From Lachnospiraceae bacterium (GTDB lineage Bacteria > Bacillota > Clostridia > Lachnospirales > Lachnospiraceae): 15,212 bases of DNA. The position numbers and the translations under genes were made by a program. Position 1 is the stretch's first letter; every line of letters begins with the position of its first letter. Positions 8,244 through 14,502 of the stretch are shown here, one piece after another. The notes below the pieces were generated by a model. That model was not told the origin of the DNA and searched no databases. It worked only from the letters and a program-made list of their open reading frames with translations. The stretch is from contig DMCJ01000015.1 of NCBI GenBank assembly GCA_003446735.1, positions 1 through 15,212 of the forward strand, written 5' to 3'.

Positions 8244-8387
8244 TTATTTAGTCTGCTCGCAGGTCTGGTTACCTACTGTGCATGAGGTCTTGCAGGCTGA
8301 CTGACATGAGGTCTGGCACTCACCGCATCCGCCTTTAACAGCTGATTTCTTGAGGTTTCTGGTATTTAAAGTCTTGATATGCTTCAT
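8244..8387 (-). CDS. scfA: SCIFF (six-cysteine in forty-five residues) ranthipeptide precursor
   Basis: Ribosomally made precursor peptide of 47 aa, substrate of the neighbouring radical SAM maturase. It begins MKHIKTLNTRNLKKSAVKGG, a basic leader-like half, followed by a cysteine-rich core with Cys at 21, 24, 28, 32, 36 and 43 (spacing CxxCxxxCxxxCxxxCx6C) and the signature blocks GGCGECQTSCQSACKTSC and TVGNQTCE. This is a near-textbook SCIFF sequence. Thr37 lies five residues after Cys32; a Cys-Thr thioether of this spacing has been reported for a homologue, so this pair is the likeliest cross-link here. There are two consecutive ATGs: 8387 is preferred over 8390 because AAGGAGG then sits 6 nt rather than 3 nt upstream and the product starts MKHIKT like its family. 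Two TAA stops lie in tandem. The gene is transcribed from a strong promoter about 50 bp upstream. The role of the mature peptide is uncertain; a signalling role has been proposed in clostridia. Confidence 0.96.
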   Translation of the reverse strand: MKHIKTLNTRNLKKSAVKGGCGECQTSCQSACKTSCTVGNQTCEQTK

Positions 8388-8393
8388 CATAAG

Positions 8394-8400
8394 CCTCCTT
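8394..8400 (-). promoter_or_regulatory. Perfect Shine-Dalgarno of scfA
   Basis: AAGGAGG on the minus strand is fully complementary to the 16S rRNA tail. It is 3 nt from the first ATG and 6 nt from the second, so it favours the second ATG (8387) as the scfA start. Confidence 0.85.
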
Positions 8401-8409
8401 ATTAAATAC

Positions 8410-8427
8410 ACGCACGCTCCCGCGCGT
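8410..8427 (-). promoter_or_regulatory. GC-rich hairpin in the scfA 5' leader
   Basis: In the scfA transcript, ACGCGCG and CGUGCGU pair over 7 bp with one G-U wobble around a GGAG loop. It starts about 6 nt after the predicted transcription start and ends 9 nt before the Shine-Dalgarno. It stands out as a GC block in AT-rich leader DNA. A GGA in a hairpin loop is the kind of site bound by CsrA, but that is only a suggestion; it may simply protect the 5' end of the mRNA. Confidence 0.45.
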
Positions 8428-8439
8428 CAAACATTACAC

Positions 8440-8468
8440 ATTATATCACAGGATATGTGCTTCGTAAA
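8440..8468 (-). promoter_or_regulatory. Vegetative promoter of the scfA-scfB-secDF operon
   Basis: On the minus strand: -35 TTTACG (8468-8463), a 17-bp spacer, and a perfect -10 TATAAT (8445-8440) preceded by TG one base upstream (extended -10, TGATATAAT). This is a strong housekeeping sigma-type promoter. The predicted start of transcription is near 8433, giving a leader of about 45 nt before the scfA ATG. No other clear promoter was found further down this run of genes. Confidence 0.8.
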
Positions 8469-8478
8469 GTATTTCCGC

Positions 8479-8507
8479 TTGACTTTTTTTAATATTTTTG
8501 ATAAAAT
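8479..8507 (+). promoter_or_regulatory. Vegetative promoter of carD
   Basis: TTGACT at 8479-8484, 17-bp spacer, TAAAAT at 8502-8507; each box has one mismatch to the sigma-A consensus. Transcription should begin near 8514, about 99 nt before the carD ATG. Its -35 box is 10 bp from the -35 box of the divergent scfA promoter. Confidence 0.8.
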
Positions 8508-8524
8508 AAGCCTTGTAAAAAGGG

Positions 8525-8553
8525 GCTGTCGCGGCCATGTAGCCGTTGGCAGC
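8525..8553 (+). promoter_or_regulatory. Long hairpin in the carD 5' leader
   Basis: GCTGTCGCGGC (8525-8535) pairs with GCCGTTGGCAGC (8542-8553) as an 11-bp stem with one bulged U and two wobble-type pairs, around the loop CATGTA. TTTT follows directly, and a T6 run follows further on (8566-8571). It begins about 11 nt after the predicted transcription start. The layout resembles a transcription attenuator or leader switch ahead of carD. I do not recognise a known riboswitch class. Structure seen, function inferred. Confidence 0.5.
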
Positions 8554-8578
8554 TTTTGTATCCGATTTTTTATGTCTG

Positions 8579-8592
8579 ACGGGTCATCCCGT
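8579..8592 (+). promoter_or_regulatory. Short hairpin just upstream of the carD ribosome binding site
   Basis: ACGGG and CCCGT form a perfect 5-bp stem around TCAT, ending about 10 nt before the GAAGGTGA Shine-Dalgarno of carD. It may act with the longer hairpin upstream; on its own it is weak evidence of regulation. Confidence 0.3.
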
Positions 8593-8612
8593 ATCTTTAT
8601 CGAAGGTGAAAT

Positions 8613-9128
8613 ATGTTTAAAAAAGGAGAGTTTGTCGTATACGAAGCTAAGGGCTTATGTGAGATCACCGATATCACTGAGCTCGATCTCGGCGGGGCCA
8701 TCAAAGGACGCAAATATTACGTCTTAAAGCCTGTCTATGACGAAGGCGGAACGATCTATTCCGCAGTCGACAATGCCAAGGTTACCATCCGCAGGATGAT
8801 AACAAAGCAGGAAGCCGAAGAGATCTTAAGCGAGATCCCCGAGATCAAATCATTAAAGATCCCCGATGAAAAACAAAGGGAAAATAAATATAAAGAAGCC
8901 ATGCATTCGTGCGACTGCAGGCAGTGGATCTCCATGATAAAGACGCTTTACGTGCGCAGAGAGAACCGTCTTATGAACGGCAAAAAGACCACCAATACGG
9001 ATGACCGCTATTATAAAAAGGCCGGCGACTCCCTTCACGGTGAGCTTGCCATGGCTATGGGCATGGATAAATCCGAAATGGAGAATATAATCTTAGGACA
9101 GATCAATTCCGAGCTGCTACAAGTGTGA
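8613..9128 (+). CDS. CarD-family transcriptional regulator (CdnL/TRCF domain)
   Basis: DNA- and RNA polymerase-binding regulator of the CarD/CdnL family, which stabilises the open promoter complex through contact with the beta subunit. In the 171-aa product, residues 1-65 form the RNA polymerase-interaction (Tudor-like) domain, opening MFKKGEFVVYEAKGLCEITDI, where the V-Y-x-x-x-G-x-C/V-x-I pattern is typical; residues 66-171 are the helical DNA-contacting domain (TKQEAEEILSEIP, RQWISMIKTLYVRREN). The start is supported by GAAGGTGA about 5 nt upstream. It is the only gene on the plus strand, divergent from scfA with adjoining promoters, and its last 26 bp overlap the end of the CNNM gene on the opposite strand. 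Whether it acts globally or as a local regulator cannot be told from sequence. Confidence 0.92.
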   Translation: MFKKGEFVVYEAKGLCEITDITELDLGGAIKGRKYYVLKPVYDEGGTIYSAVDNAKVTIRRMITKQEAEEILSEIPEIKSLKIPDEKQRENKYKEAMHSCDCRQWISMIKTLYVRRENRLMNGKKTTNTDDRYYKKAGDSLHGELAMAMGMDKSEMENIILGQINSELLQV

Positions 9129-10362
9129 CCCTGATTATCCTGTTTTTGTTAACGCTTGTGGCGATAAGCCTCGTCCCGTCCTCTAATACGACGGTCTCAC
9201 CCTTCTTGGGAATGTGAGTCAGATGCTCTATAACGAGTCCGCCGATAGAATCAAAATCTTCCGAAAAGAGTTTGGTCTCAAGAGCATCATTTATATCATC
9301 AAGTTTCATAAAGGCAGCGATGGAATAAGCATCGTTGCCTATTTTTCTGATATTCTCTTCTTCCGCTTCGTCATATTCGTCCCTGATCTCTCCTACTATC
9401 TCTTCGAGAAGGTCCTCTAAAGTGATCATGCCGACGCATGAACCGTATTCATCAAGTACGATGGAGATATTGTTTGCCATCTCCCTCATCTCGTTAAAAA
9501 GATCATCGGTCTTTTTGGTCTCATATGTAAAATAAACGTCTCTCATTATTGAGCGCGCCGAGAATTCCTCACCCGGCTTAACGCTGGCGATAAAGAAATC
9601 CTTTAAGTTAACGACACCGATGACATGATCCTTATCTTCCTCGTAAACAGGGATCCTTGAAAGGAGTGTATCCGCAAAGAGCGTCTTTAACTCACCATAG
9701 CCCGTTCCGGCTTCCACCATCGTCATCTCGGTCCTCGGGATCATTATATCCTTGGCAAGAGAATCACCGAACTCAAACACATTTAAGATCATCTCTCTTT
9801 CTTCGTTCTCGATCGCACCGTCTTCAAGAGAAACATCCACATAGGTCTTAAGTTCGTTCTCGGTCATGGGATTATAGAAATTGGCATCTATCTTAAATAT
9901 CTTAAGAATTCCCGCCGATATCTTTTCAACAAGAAATACGATGGGCTTTAATATGACGATCAGAAATGACACGACAGGCGCATATGCTAAGGAAAGCTTT
10001 TCCGAATATGCCCTTGCCGCATTCTTCGGGATTATCTCTCCGAAGAATATTATGAACACTGTAAGAAGCGCCGTAACTATGCCGACGAAAACATTACCGA
10101 ATACCCTTATCGTAAATGCGGTCGCAAGGGATGTGGCACTTATATTAACGATATTGTTACCTATCAATATCGTGCTTAACATCTTTCCGGGATGATCGAT
10201 GATCTTAAGGGCTCTCTCGGCCTTCTTTGAGCCGTCCTCCTTAAGAGTCGTAAGACGCACGCGGCTCACACTCGTGAAAGCCGTTTCCGCCGAAGAAAAA
10301 AATGCAGATAAGATCAAAAGAATGATAAATATCACAATCTGTATGATCGATGGGTCGTCCAA
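9103..10362 (-). CDS. CNNM/CBS-domain membrane protein (HlyC/CorC family, hemolysin-like)
   Basis: Membrane protein of the DUF21-CBS-CorC_HlyC architecture; relatives act in Mg2+ or other divalent cation efflux, and the old name hemolysin is misleading. Of 419 aa, residues 1-180 are the DUF21/CNNM transmembrane domain with SAFFSSAETAF at 19-29 and GEIIPKNAA near 108-116; a CBS pair spans about 200-325 (DIMIPRTEM; VLDEYGSCVGMITLEDLLEEIVGEI); residues 335-419 form the CorC_HlyC domain. The start appears to be TTG at 10362: it matches the family N-terminus and no ATG is near; GGAG lies 11 nt upstream, separated by a T7 run. It has its own promoter and its 3' end overlaps the convergent carD by 26 bp. 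Transported ion unknown. Confidence 0.9.
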   Translation of the reverse strand: MDDPSIIQIVIFIILLILSAFFSSAETAFTSVSRVRLTTLKEDGSKKAERALKIIDHPGKMLSTILIGNNIVNISATSLATAFTIRVFGNVFVGIVTALLTVFIIFFGEIIPKNAARAYSEKLSLAYAPVVSFLIVILKPIVFLVEKISAGILKIFKIDANFYNPMTENELKTYVDVSLEDGAIENEEREMILNVFEFGDSLAKDIMIPRTEMTMVEAGTGYGELKTLFADTLLSRIPVYEEDKDHVIGVVNLKDFFIASVKPGEEFSARSIMRDVYFTYETKKTDDLFNEMREMANNISIVLDEYGSCVGMITLEDLLEEIVGEIRDEYDEAEEENIRKIGNDAYSIAAFMKLDDINDALETKLFSEDFDSIGGLVIEHLTHIPKKGETVVLEDGTRLIATSVNKNRIIRVTLVAARN

Positions 10363-10407
10363 AAAAATTCACTCTCCTTTTAAAACTATAACAAAATTAA
10401 TAAGGTT

Positions 10408-10436
10408 ATGATACATAAAGCCCGTATTTTTGTCAA
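10408..10436 (-). promoter_or_regulatory. Promoter of the CNNM/CBS gene
   Basis: On the minus strand, a perfect -35 TTGACA (10436-10431), 17-bp spacer and -10 TATCAT (10413-10408, one mismatch). The -35 box contains the TGA stop codon of the upstream asparaginase-like gene. Transcription should start near 10402, giving a leader of about 40 nt. This makes the CNNM gene an independent transcription unit even though it follows the same-strand cluster with no visible terminator. Confidence 0.78.
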
Positions 10437-11443
10437 CCGTGGAGGCTTAACATGATCCAGGTCTGCATATAGGCCATGACGCTCGTTACGTCATAAAGGA
10501 CATTTACGGCATCATCTTCATATATCTTTTCGGATGCATACACTCCCGCGCCTTTTTTCACACCGGAGATGATCACTATCGTTCCGCTTTCCTTTGCTCT
10601 TTCAAGGAATTCCTTAAATCCGCTCTTTTCATCCGTGGGAAGCGTACCCGAATGATATGTATCAAAAACAACGGCTTCAGCCTCCTTTATATCCGGATAT
10701 CTCATTCCCGGATAAGGCTTTATGAGAAGCACTTTTACGTCCTTAAGCGGCCTGTGTCCTTCTTTAAAACGAAGCCTGAGAGAGGATGAAGGGACGCCCA
10801 TTTCTCCCCGAGGCATATTTAACAGATCACTGCCCGCTTCATCCAGAGGCACATAAGCGCTTATGGTATCGGAAAAAGCCGGCTGGGGAAGGATGGATCC
10901 CGCATCGTAGAATGTCGCCGTATTACCATGCCCGTTCTCATACACCCCGAATATTCCCCTGTTTCCCGAAAGAGCGTTATTTACTATCATCTCGCAGGCC
11001 GCGGTAAAATGAAGGAGCCCATTGCTGTTTTCATCCTCGGGAGGATCATTCGCGCAGACCGCCACCATCGTCTTTTCATAATCGGAAAACAGTAAACGAA
11101 GGGCTGCACATACATAGGCGTAGGTATCAGACCCTGTCGTAACTATCACTCCCGCATAGTCATTATCCTTTTCAAAAAGCTTTTCGTTTATCGCAAAAAA
11201 GAGCTTTTCGATCTCATCTCCCGAAAGGTTCTCGCTTAATATCTCATACGGGGATATAAGCTCAAACTCTATGTTGACTGCATAGTTTTCTTCAAGCGCT
11301 TCCTTCCCGTTATCCTTAAATATATCGGTGATAAGATAGGGATCGGATATATTCCTTATCCCGGATATCTGATCCGATCTGCAGGCTATCGTACCGCCTG
11401 TTGCGACTATAAGTATCTTTATCGCTCTCTTATTTTCAGACAT
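10433..11443 (-). CDS. Divergent asparaginase-like protein
   Basis: Member of the bacterial (type I/II) asparaginase/glutaminase fold, normally hydrolysing Asn to Asp and ammonia; activity here is uncertain. The 336-aa product opens with ILIVATGGTIA (10-20), carrying the family's first catalytic Thr (T18). The second signature, usually HGTDT, is TGSDT at 103-107: the His is lost and the catalytic Thr is Ser, with the Asp kept. The region that normally holds the catalytic Lys (before a TK pair) reads YENGHGNTATF, with no Lys. The usual substrate-binding DS pair also appears absent (ELISPYEILS). The start at 11443 is chosen over an ATG at 11482 because GGAGG lies 4 nt upstream and the ATGGTIA motif then sits at its normal distance. 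It overlaps the end of the transferase gene by 8 bp. It may act on another amide or peptide-like substrate. Confidence 0.8.
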   Translation of the reverse strand: MSENKRAIKILIVATGGTIACRSDQISGIRNISDPYLITDIFKDNGKEALEENYAVNIEFELISPYEILSENLSGDEIEKLFFAINEKLFEKDNDYAGVIVTTGSDTYAYVCAALRLLFSDYEKTMVAVCANDPPEDENSNGLLHFTAACEMIVNNALSGNRGIFGVYENGHGNTATFYDAGSILPQPAFSDTISAYVPLDEAGSDLLNMPRGEMGVPSSSLRLRFKEGHRPLKDVKVLLIKPYPGMRYPDIKEAEAVVFDTYHSGTLPTDEKSGFKEFLERAKESGTIVIISGVKKGAGVYASEKIYEDDAVNVLYDVTSVMAYMQTWIMLSLHG

Positions 11444-12083
11444 ATATCCTCCGTGTGCAGGTTGACATAATATATTCATCACTTATCCGTACCGAATTTA
11501 TCATTACGTCCCCGGGTATATCATTACTTATCTCTGCGATCCCCTCTCCCGTCATCTTTACATAGCTTTCCTTAGCCGTCCATTTTTCGCAGAGGTATAC
11601 CGCCTTATCGTCCCGGGACAGTCCTTCATAATACTTTATTTCTCCCTCTGATAAGATACGCTTTATCATGCCCTCTTTATCAGTCATCTTCATAAAGCGG
11701 CTTATCCTTTCAAGATCCACTCCGCATTCATTCTCATCAAAAACACATACTGCCATATCTCCCGAATGGGATAGGTTAACATAACATCCATCAATAAGAA
11801 GCTTTCCTTTTTCGTTATACCTTATTTTATCCTCTACTTCCGTAATACCCGCATTTAAAAGGGCCTGCTTTAATGCATAGGAAGCGGCTATGCTCCTTAG
11901 CCTGTCTTTTTCGTTTTTCTTACCAAAAACGATATCTTTTCTGAAAGAAAGGATATCGTTTTGCAAATGCTCATTTAATTGTTCTTTTGTAAGAAAAGTG
12001 CAGTTTATGCCATCTCCCGCTTCTGATCCGGGAGCATCGATCATCTTATCGCCGCCAATTATGTATACCAGATAGATCTTCAT
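11436..12083 (-). CDS. 4'-phosphopantetheinyl transferase, Sfp type
   Basis: Transfers the phosphopantetheine arm from coenzyme A to a serine on a carrier protein (ACP or PCP) of fatty acid, polyketide or nonribosomal peptide synthesis. Motifs in the 215-aa product: RLRSIAASYALKQAL at 61-75, NLSHS at 103-107, GVDLERI at 121-127 (D123 and E125 as Mg2+ ligands) and KWTAKESYVKMTGEGI at 167-182 with E172. The C-terminus is short after this motif, so it is near the lower size limit of Sfp types. Its ATG overlaps the stop of the dehydrogenase gene as ATGA, and its own end overlaps the asparaginase-like gene by 8 bp. No carrier protein gene lies in the window, so its target is unknown; it could be the general activator of the cell or part of a local pathway. 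Confidence 0.9.
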   Translation of the reverse strand: MKIYLVYIIGGDKMIDAPGSEAGDGINCTFLTKEQLNEHLQNDILSFRKDIVFGKKNEKDRLRSIAASYALKQALLNAGITEVEDKIRYNEKGKLLIDGCYVNLSHSGDMAVCVFDENECGVDLERISRFMKMTDKEGMIKRILSEGEIKYYEGLSRDDKAVYLCEKWTAKESYVKMTGEGIAEISNDIPGDVMINSVRISDEYIMSTCTRRIYV

Positions 12084-13183
12084 TTAACGGGTCCTTTTAG
12101 TCCCAGTTCATATACCGCATCGGACTTATCAGCCATACGGTCATATATCATATCAAGCCAGCCTCTGTTAAGCTCTGTCGTAGAAAGGATCGTAAATCTG
12201 TCCTTTCTTGTCTCGGGAGCTCTCATCCACGCATCGGCAAATATCTCCTTTGTGATCCCGTATGCAAAAGGGTCAAGATCTATACCATACTCCCTGCAGA
12301 CCTTCACAAGCTGGGTCTCATCTCTTCCCTGGAAGATGCATGCGCCGACACTTCCGAGTGCTACCGCGGTCCCGTGTGAGATCTTTATTTCGGGATAATA
12401 TTCTTCAAGGGCATGTGCAAATAAATGCTCCGAACCCGACGCCGGACGCGAGGAACCTGCGATCTCCATCGCAAGGCCGCCCATTACAAGTGCGCGGGAT
12501 AATATCCGTATAAATGTCTTGTTTTTGATATCTTTCTGATCGGAATGATATACGCTGTCATATGCCATACGCGAGATCGCATATGCAAAATCATTTACAT
12601 TCTTTCCTTCATGCTCTGCTGCAAGCTTCCAGTCAAAGAGAGCCGTATGCTTGCTTATCGTATCTCCTATTCCCGATAAGGTCTGGGAAACGGGAGCTTT
12701 AAATATCATGTCGGTATCGATGAGGATCGCTGCAGGGATCTTACTTCCTAACGTCTTTCTGTTTACCCCTTCCATTTCAAGAACGGAAAAAGGTGAAGCA
12801 AGCGAATCATTTGATAATGTGGTCGGAAGGCAGATGTAAATTGCCTTGCTTATATATGCGGCATATTTGGACGTATCAAGGACTCTTCCGCCGCCAAAAC
12901 CTATAACGACTTCGATATTGTTTACGCTTATCTTCTTTGCGAGGGATGTTGCGACATCGTAGCTTGCGGCTGTTGATAAAAATACTTCCGCATCCCCGAA
13001 GTCCTTCTGCATCTCTTTTATATAATCCTGATAAGTATCAAATAAAAACTGTTCCGTGACTATCAGGGTCTTCTTGCCTTTAATCTCGGGTATATATGAA
13101 CTTACCGTTTCATCTACGTGTGCAAAAACTCCTTCCTCTACAACAAGGCAGAGCGGAAGGTTAAATCTGTTAAACTGGTTCAT
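12080..13183 (-). CDS. Glycerol-1-phosphate dehydrogenase-like, metal-dependent dehydrogenase (EgsA/AraM-related)
   Basis: NAD(P)-dependent, metal-binding enzyme of the iron-containing alcohol dehydrogenase / dehydroquinate synthase-like superfamily. The closest pattern I recognise is sn-glycerol-1-phosphate dehydrogenase (dihydroxyacetone phosphate to glycerol 1-phosphate). In the 367 aa, GFGGGRVLD at 95-103 is the nucleotide-binding loop, and PTTLSNDSLASPFSVL at 120-135 closely resembles the PTxxSxDxxASPxxS block of that family. Likely metal ligands are D174 (GIGDTISKH), H253 (SEHLFAH) and H270 (SHGTAVALG). Start ATG has GGAGAG about 6 nt upstream. It lies 26 bp after hisS and overlaps the transferase gene by 4 bp. 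Alternative members of the superfamily, such as amino-sugar or polyol dehydrogenases, cannot be excluded. Confidence 0.8.
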   Translation of the reverse strand: MNQFNRFNLPLCLVVEEGVFAHVDETVSSYIPEIKGKKTLIVTEQFLFDTYQDYIKEMQKDFGDAEVFLSTAASYDVATSLAKKISVNNIEVVIGFGGGRVLDTSKYAAYISKAIYICLPTTLSNDSLASPFSVLEMEGVNRKTLGSKIPAAILIDTDMIFKAPVSQTLSGIGDTISKHTALFDWKLAAEHEGKNVNDFAYAISRMAYDSVYHSDQKDIKNKTFIRILSRALVMGGLAMEIAGSSRPASGSEHLFAHALEEYYPEIKISHGTAVALGSVGACIFQGRDETQLVKVCREYGIDLDPFAYGITKEIFADAWMRAPETRKDRFTILSTTELNRGWLDMIYDRMADKSDAVYELGLKGPVK

Positions 13184-13209
13184 CTTTCTCTCCGATCAAA
13201 ATGCTTATA

Positions 13210-14475
13210 TCAATGTTTAAGCGGTTCTTTGTAAAAGTCCTTAAATTCGGTATATCCTTCTTTTGTAAGGTTTTCCTTCTGGAATTTCTTGTTCTTGTTC
13301 ATCCTTACGACAAGCACTCTGTTTCCTTCTTTTCTTAAAACGGAAGCTTCATCCATGATCTTCTTAAGGCCTTCTCCGGTTATTCCCTTTTCGACTAAGA
13401 ATGCGATCTTATCGCCGTCACCGGGAATCTGATAATCCTCTTCGAGAAGGATCGTTATTATCCTCTCGAATCCTATCGAAAATCCGCAGGCCGGGGTATC
13501 CTTTCCGGTAAAATTGCCTACCATCTTATCATATCTTCCTCCGCCGGCAACGGATCCGGGGAAGCCCTCGACACCGATCTCGAATATAGTACCGGTATAA
13601 TAGCCCATCCCGCGAACGAGGGTGGGATCGAATACAACGTTAAAATCTGTTTCGCCCGTATCGGAAACGCTTAAGATTATCTCCTCGAGATTATCAACCG
13701 CATCGCCTTCAAAAGCTTCGCTCTTATCGCCCCTCATAAAGGAGAATACATCTTTTAACGAACCGTTTAATCCCGAGAACAGACCGGTGTACCTGTCAAT
13801 GGTCTCTTCGTTAAATCCCATGGATAAAAGCTCTTCCTTTACGCCCTCCATGCCGATCTTATCCATCTTATCAAGAGCGATGAAGACATCCATGATCTTA
13901 TCTTCATCAAAACCGGCGTAAAGCGCCATGGACTTAAGTATCCTTCTGTCATTTATGCGGACCGTAAAGCCTGAAAAGCCCACCTTTGAAAGCGCAGTTG
14001 TCGTAGCTATGATAAGCTCGATCTCCGCAAGATTCCCGGGCTCGCCGAGGATATCTATATCGCACTGAACAAACTGACGGAATCTTCCTTTCTGCGGTCT
14101 GTCCGCTCTCCATACAGGCCCCATCTGGAGAGCCTTGAAAGGAGTGGGAAGCTCGGCTTCGTGAGCGGAATAATATCTTGCCAGAGGAAGGGTAAGATCA
14201 TATCTTAATCCTCCGTCTGCAAGGTCATTTTCCTCTTTTGCCTCGGATAATCTTAATTTATCTCCTCTTTTTAAGATCTTAAAGATAAGCTTTTCATTCT
14301 CTCCGCCCTGCTTTCCCGTCAAGTTCTCTATGGACTCAACGCAGGGAGTCTCCATCGGAGTAAATCCGAACCTGCGGTAAGTATCTTTGATCACTCCGGT
14401 AACATAGTCTCTTAATACCATCTCCTTAGGTAGTATATCTTTCATGCCGGTCACCGGCTTTTTAATAAATGCCAT
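13210..14475 (-). CDS. hisS: Histidyl-tRNA synthetase
   Basis: Class II aminoacyl-tRNA synthetase charging tRNA-His. In the 421 aa, the N-terminal catalytic core has GMKDILPKEM at 10-19, GLRYDLTLPLAR at 89-100, motif 2 with VWRADRPQKGRFRQFVQCD at 121-139, the His-specific segment LVRGMGYYTGTIFEI at 286-300 (R288 is the catalytic Arg equivalent), AGGGRYD at 310-316 and motif 3 GFSIGFERI at 331-339. Residues about 355-421 are the anticodon-binding domain, shorter than in common bacterial enzymes. RGMGYY replaces the usual RGLDYY. The intact motifs and presence of an anticodon domain argue against HisZ, the regulatory paralogue. GAGGAG lies 6 nt upstream of the ATG. The gene follows hicB by 27 bp and precedes the dehydrogenase by 26 bp; I saw no strong promoter of its own. 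Confidence 0.93.
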   Translation of the reverse strand: MAFIKKPVTGMKDILPKEMVLRDYVTGVIKDTYRRFGFTPMETPCVESIENLTGKQGGENEKLIFKILKRGDKLRLSEAKEENDLADGGLRYDLTLPLARYYSAHEAELPTPFKALQMGPVWRADRPQKGRFRQFVQCDIDILGEPGNLAEIELIIATTTALSKVGFSGFTVRINDRRILKSMALYAGFDEDKIMDVFIALDKMDKIGMEGVKEELLSMGFNEETIDRYTGLFSGLNGSLKDVFSFMRGDKSEAFEGDAVDNLEEIILSVSDTGETDFNVVFDPTLVRGMGYYTGTIFEIGVEGFPGSVAGGGRYDKMVGNFTGKDTPACGFSIGFERIITILLEEDYQIPGDGDKIAFLVEKGITGEGLKKIMDEASVLRKEGNRVLVVRMNKNKKFQKENLTKEGYTEFKDFYKEPLKH

Positions 14476-14502
14476 TTTCTTCTCCTCATAAACTTAGAAT
14501 AT

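Noticed and set aside
8350..8727. Plus-strand open frame of 125 codons across the carD promoter region
   Set aside because: It is antisense to scfA at its start, runs through both promoters and the carD leader, overlaps carD out of frame and has no ribosome binding site.
9129..9180. Possible terminator after carD
   Set aside because: Only a 4-bp stem (GCTT/AAGC) with a long loop and no following T-run was found, inside the opposite gene.
13210..14475. HisZ (ATP phosphoribosyltransferase regulatory subunit) instead of hisS
   Set aside because: Motif 2, the catalytic Arg motif and an anticodon-binding segment are retained, and no his biosynthesis genes flank it.
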